Positions 18,094 to 19,656 of a stretch of 19,656 bases of DNA are shown piece by piece (position 1 is the first letter of the stretch; every line of letters begins with the position of its first letter). The stretch comes from Mucidula mucida (taxonomy: Eukaryota > Basidiomycota > Agaricomycetes > Agaricales > Physalacriaceae), in assembly GCA_015501055.1 (NCBI GenBank), contig JADNYV010000626.1:1-19656 (forward strand). Reading direction: 5' to 3'. The notes under the pieces were generated by a model. The model searched no databases. It was not told where the DNA came from and worked only from the letters and a program-made list of their open reading frames with translations. A program made the position numbers and the translations under genes.

Positions 18094-19656
18094 TTAGGCG
18101 ACTGCTACAGCAGCTACACCTTCGGCAACTTCATCAATGGTGCCGCTCTCGACCAGTTTGGTGATCTTTCCGATCGCAATGGTTCGTCCTGTAGACTGGT
18201 CGTTAGGTAGTGTGATTAGACAAGGGAGTCTACAGACCTTCGTCTCGAAGTGTGAATCTGCCAAGCTGTGGATAATCAACGAAGCGTTCGACACAGATCG
18301 GTGCAGTTGTTTCGATAAGAGCAACAATCTTCTGGCCTAAGGATGGAGTGAGAATGTATGAGGGCGCATTGTAAGACGAGACCAACCCTTCTTCGCGAAC
18401 TGGGGTGGCTTCTTCGACTTGCGGCCAGTTGCTTTGTCGAAGTAGTGTAGCAATTGCTATAAAAAGAACTGTCAGGAAATGTTCCAGAGTGACCCGAAAC
18501 GCATACCGTTAGAACGACTTCTCTCTGATAACGTATGTACGTGCATAACAGCAGAGTATCCCGCACAGATGATGCTCTTGTGTTCCAAGATGGCTAATTG
18601 TGCTTCAAATTGACGAACAGCATGGATGGGTTTCGCTGGACTGGTAAGCACGAAGCCAGGGCTGATGTCCTCATCGTCTACGCCACGGATACGGATACGG
18701 ACATTGTCTCCACAAAGAGCAGAGTTGACTTCGTCTTCCATCTCGTTATAAATGGCAGAGACCTCGACAGTATCCTTGTTGGGCATGAGCACAAGGGTGT
18801 CGCCTTTGCGCATGAGGCCAGATTCAACTTTGCCGACAATGACGGTACCCATTTCCTTGTACTTTTCCGATACTGGCATCATAAGAGGCGCGTTGATCTT
18901 TCGATCAACCATGGGCATATGGTCCAGGAGATGAAGGAAAGAAGAACCGCTATGAGTGAGAAAATCAGTGATGAAACCATGGAACGATAGCGGAAGGACG
19001 TACGTCCACCATGGGCAAATATCTTTGGTTACAGGATCTTTGAGATTGACACCGGTGTAGGCAGAGACAGGAATAATGTTACGTCGTTTTTAGGGTTGAA
19101 CCCGGCGGCTTTAACGAAGGGAGTGAGCTTGTCCTTGATCTCATCATAGCGGCCTTGTCCCACTTGACAGTCGAGTCGTCCATCTTGTTGATAACGATGA
19201 TGATTTTGGACACACCAGCAGTCTTGACCAACATGATGTGCTCCCTGGTCTGACCGCCACGCTCGAAGCCAGTTTCGAATTCGCCCTTGCGCGCAGAGAT
19301 AACGAGGATGGCAATATCTGCCTGAGCAGCACCTGAGATCATAGAAGGAACGAAAGTCTTGTGGCCGGGGGCATCGAGGATGGTATAACGACGCATTGCC
19401 GTCTCAAAATAGGCGCGACCAACTTCGACAGTCTTGCCCTTTAGACGCTCCTGGGGTGTGGAATCGAGAGCCCAACTGAGGTACCAGGATCTCGGGCGTG
19501 CGACCGTGCGTCTTTTCGTTCGTCTATTTCCATGGGTGCGCTTATCAAACCGCCTGTGAGGAATGATGTTGCCTCCCATTGTGCTTTGCCGGCATCTACG
19601 TGTCCAGATGAAGACGATATTCAGGTGCTCCTTGATGTTGAAATTTCGAATACGCG
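18094..19656 (-). CDS. SUP35: Translation release factor eRF3 (Sup35) GTPase, 5' end beyond the window
   Basis: Exons: beyond 19656 to 19004, 18949-18507, 18456-18387, 18336-18238 and 18188-18094 (stop TAA 18094-18096); introns are 54, 50, 50 and 49 bp. eRF3 is the GTPase that works with eRF1 to end translation. Visible from the edge: NIKEHLNIVFI, the P-loop region, WYLSWALDSTPQER, GKTVEVGRAYFET, DAPGH (G3, 19363-19377), ETGFERGGQTREH and NKMD (G4, 19178-19189). Beta-barrel domains follow with MPMVDRKINAPLMMPV, GVDDEDISPGFVLTSP, KSIICAGYSAVMHVHT and, in the final exon, TIAIGKITKLVESGTIDE. GGQTREH and WYLSW point to eRF3 rather than EF-1 alpha or Hbs1. The Gln/Asn-rich N-terminal region, if any, is outside. 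Frame breaks: about 19588-19606 (inside the P-loop), 19500-19560 (several), 19145-19156, 19071-19079 and 18520-18527. Convergent with the GH93 gene. Confidence 0.9.

Overview
The window looks like a gene-dense piece of a basidiomycete nuclear genome, most likely Agaricomycetes. Most genes are split by introns of about 44-64 bp with GT-AG ends and CTRAY-like branch sites. The families are typical of mushrooms: a secreted GH93-type hydrolase, an agaricomycete-style multi-pass membrane protein, an FHA-forkhead factor, TANGO6/Rtp1, TRAPPC2L, an MTP18-like protein and eRF3. No bacterial operon, CRISPR array, rRNA or tRNA was seen.

Layout. 1-384 (-): start of an unrecognised, probably disordered protein that runs off the left edge. 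385-3684: about 3.3 kb without a convincing gene, holding a 259-bp MITE-like element (2503-2761). 3814-5894 (+): an unrecognised nuclear-looking protein of about 690 residues with a TATA box upstream. 6533-8008 (+): an eight-exon multi-pass membrane protein gene with an in-frame stop, convergent with 8206-10473 (-), an FHA plus forkhead transcription factor. That factor is divergent from 10703-11403 (+), an MTP18/MTFP1-like mitochondrial protein. About 11538-14608 (+): TANGO6/Rtp1 homologue, convergent with 14772-15308 (-), an intact three-exon TRAPPC2L/Tca17 gene. 15486-16365: an 880-bp transposon with perfect 146-bp terminal inverted repeats and a 9-bp target duplication (Mutator-like), sitting in the shared upstream region of TRAPPC2L and 16607-17875 (+), a GH93-type secreted hydrolase. 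18094-19656 (-): eRF3/Sup35, whose 5' end runs off the right edge.

A window-wide feature is many single-base insertions and deletions inside otherwise well conserved coding sequence, often next to short homopolymers. They hit genes expected to be essential (eRF3, including its P-loop), while TRAPPC2L is clean. Sequencing or assembly error explains this better than decay of every gene, so the reading frames below are described across the breaks and the breaks are listed. The in-frame TAG in the membrane-protein gene is different in kind and may be real.

The strongest candidate for something new is the 880-bp element. Its interior carries what looks like a spliced fragment of a host gene, possibly from a C2-domain protein, as in Pack-MULEs of plants. 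The other genes are unrelated housekeeping or accessory genes, and I see no sign that they form one dedicated system.
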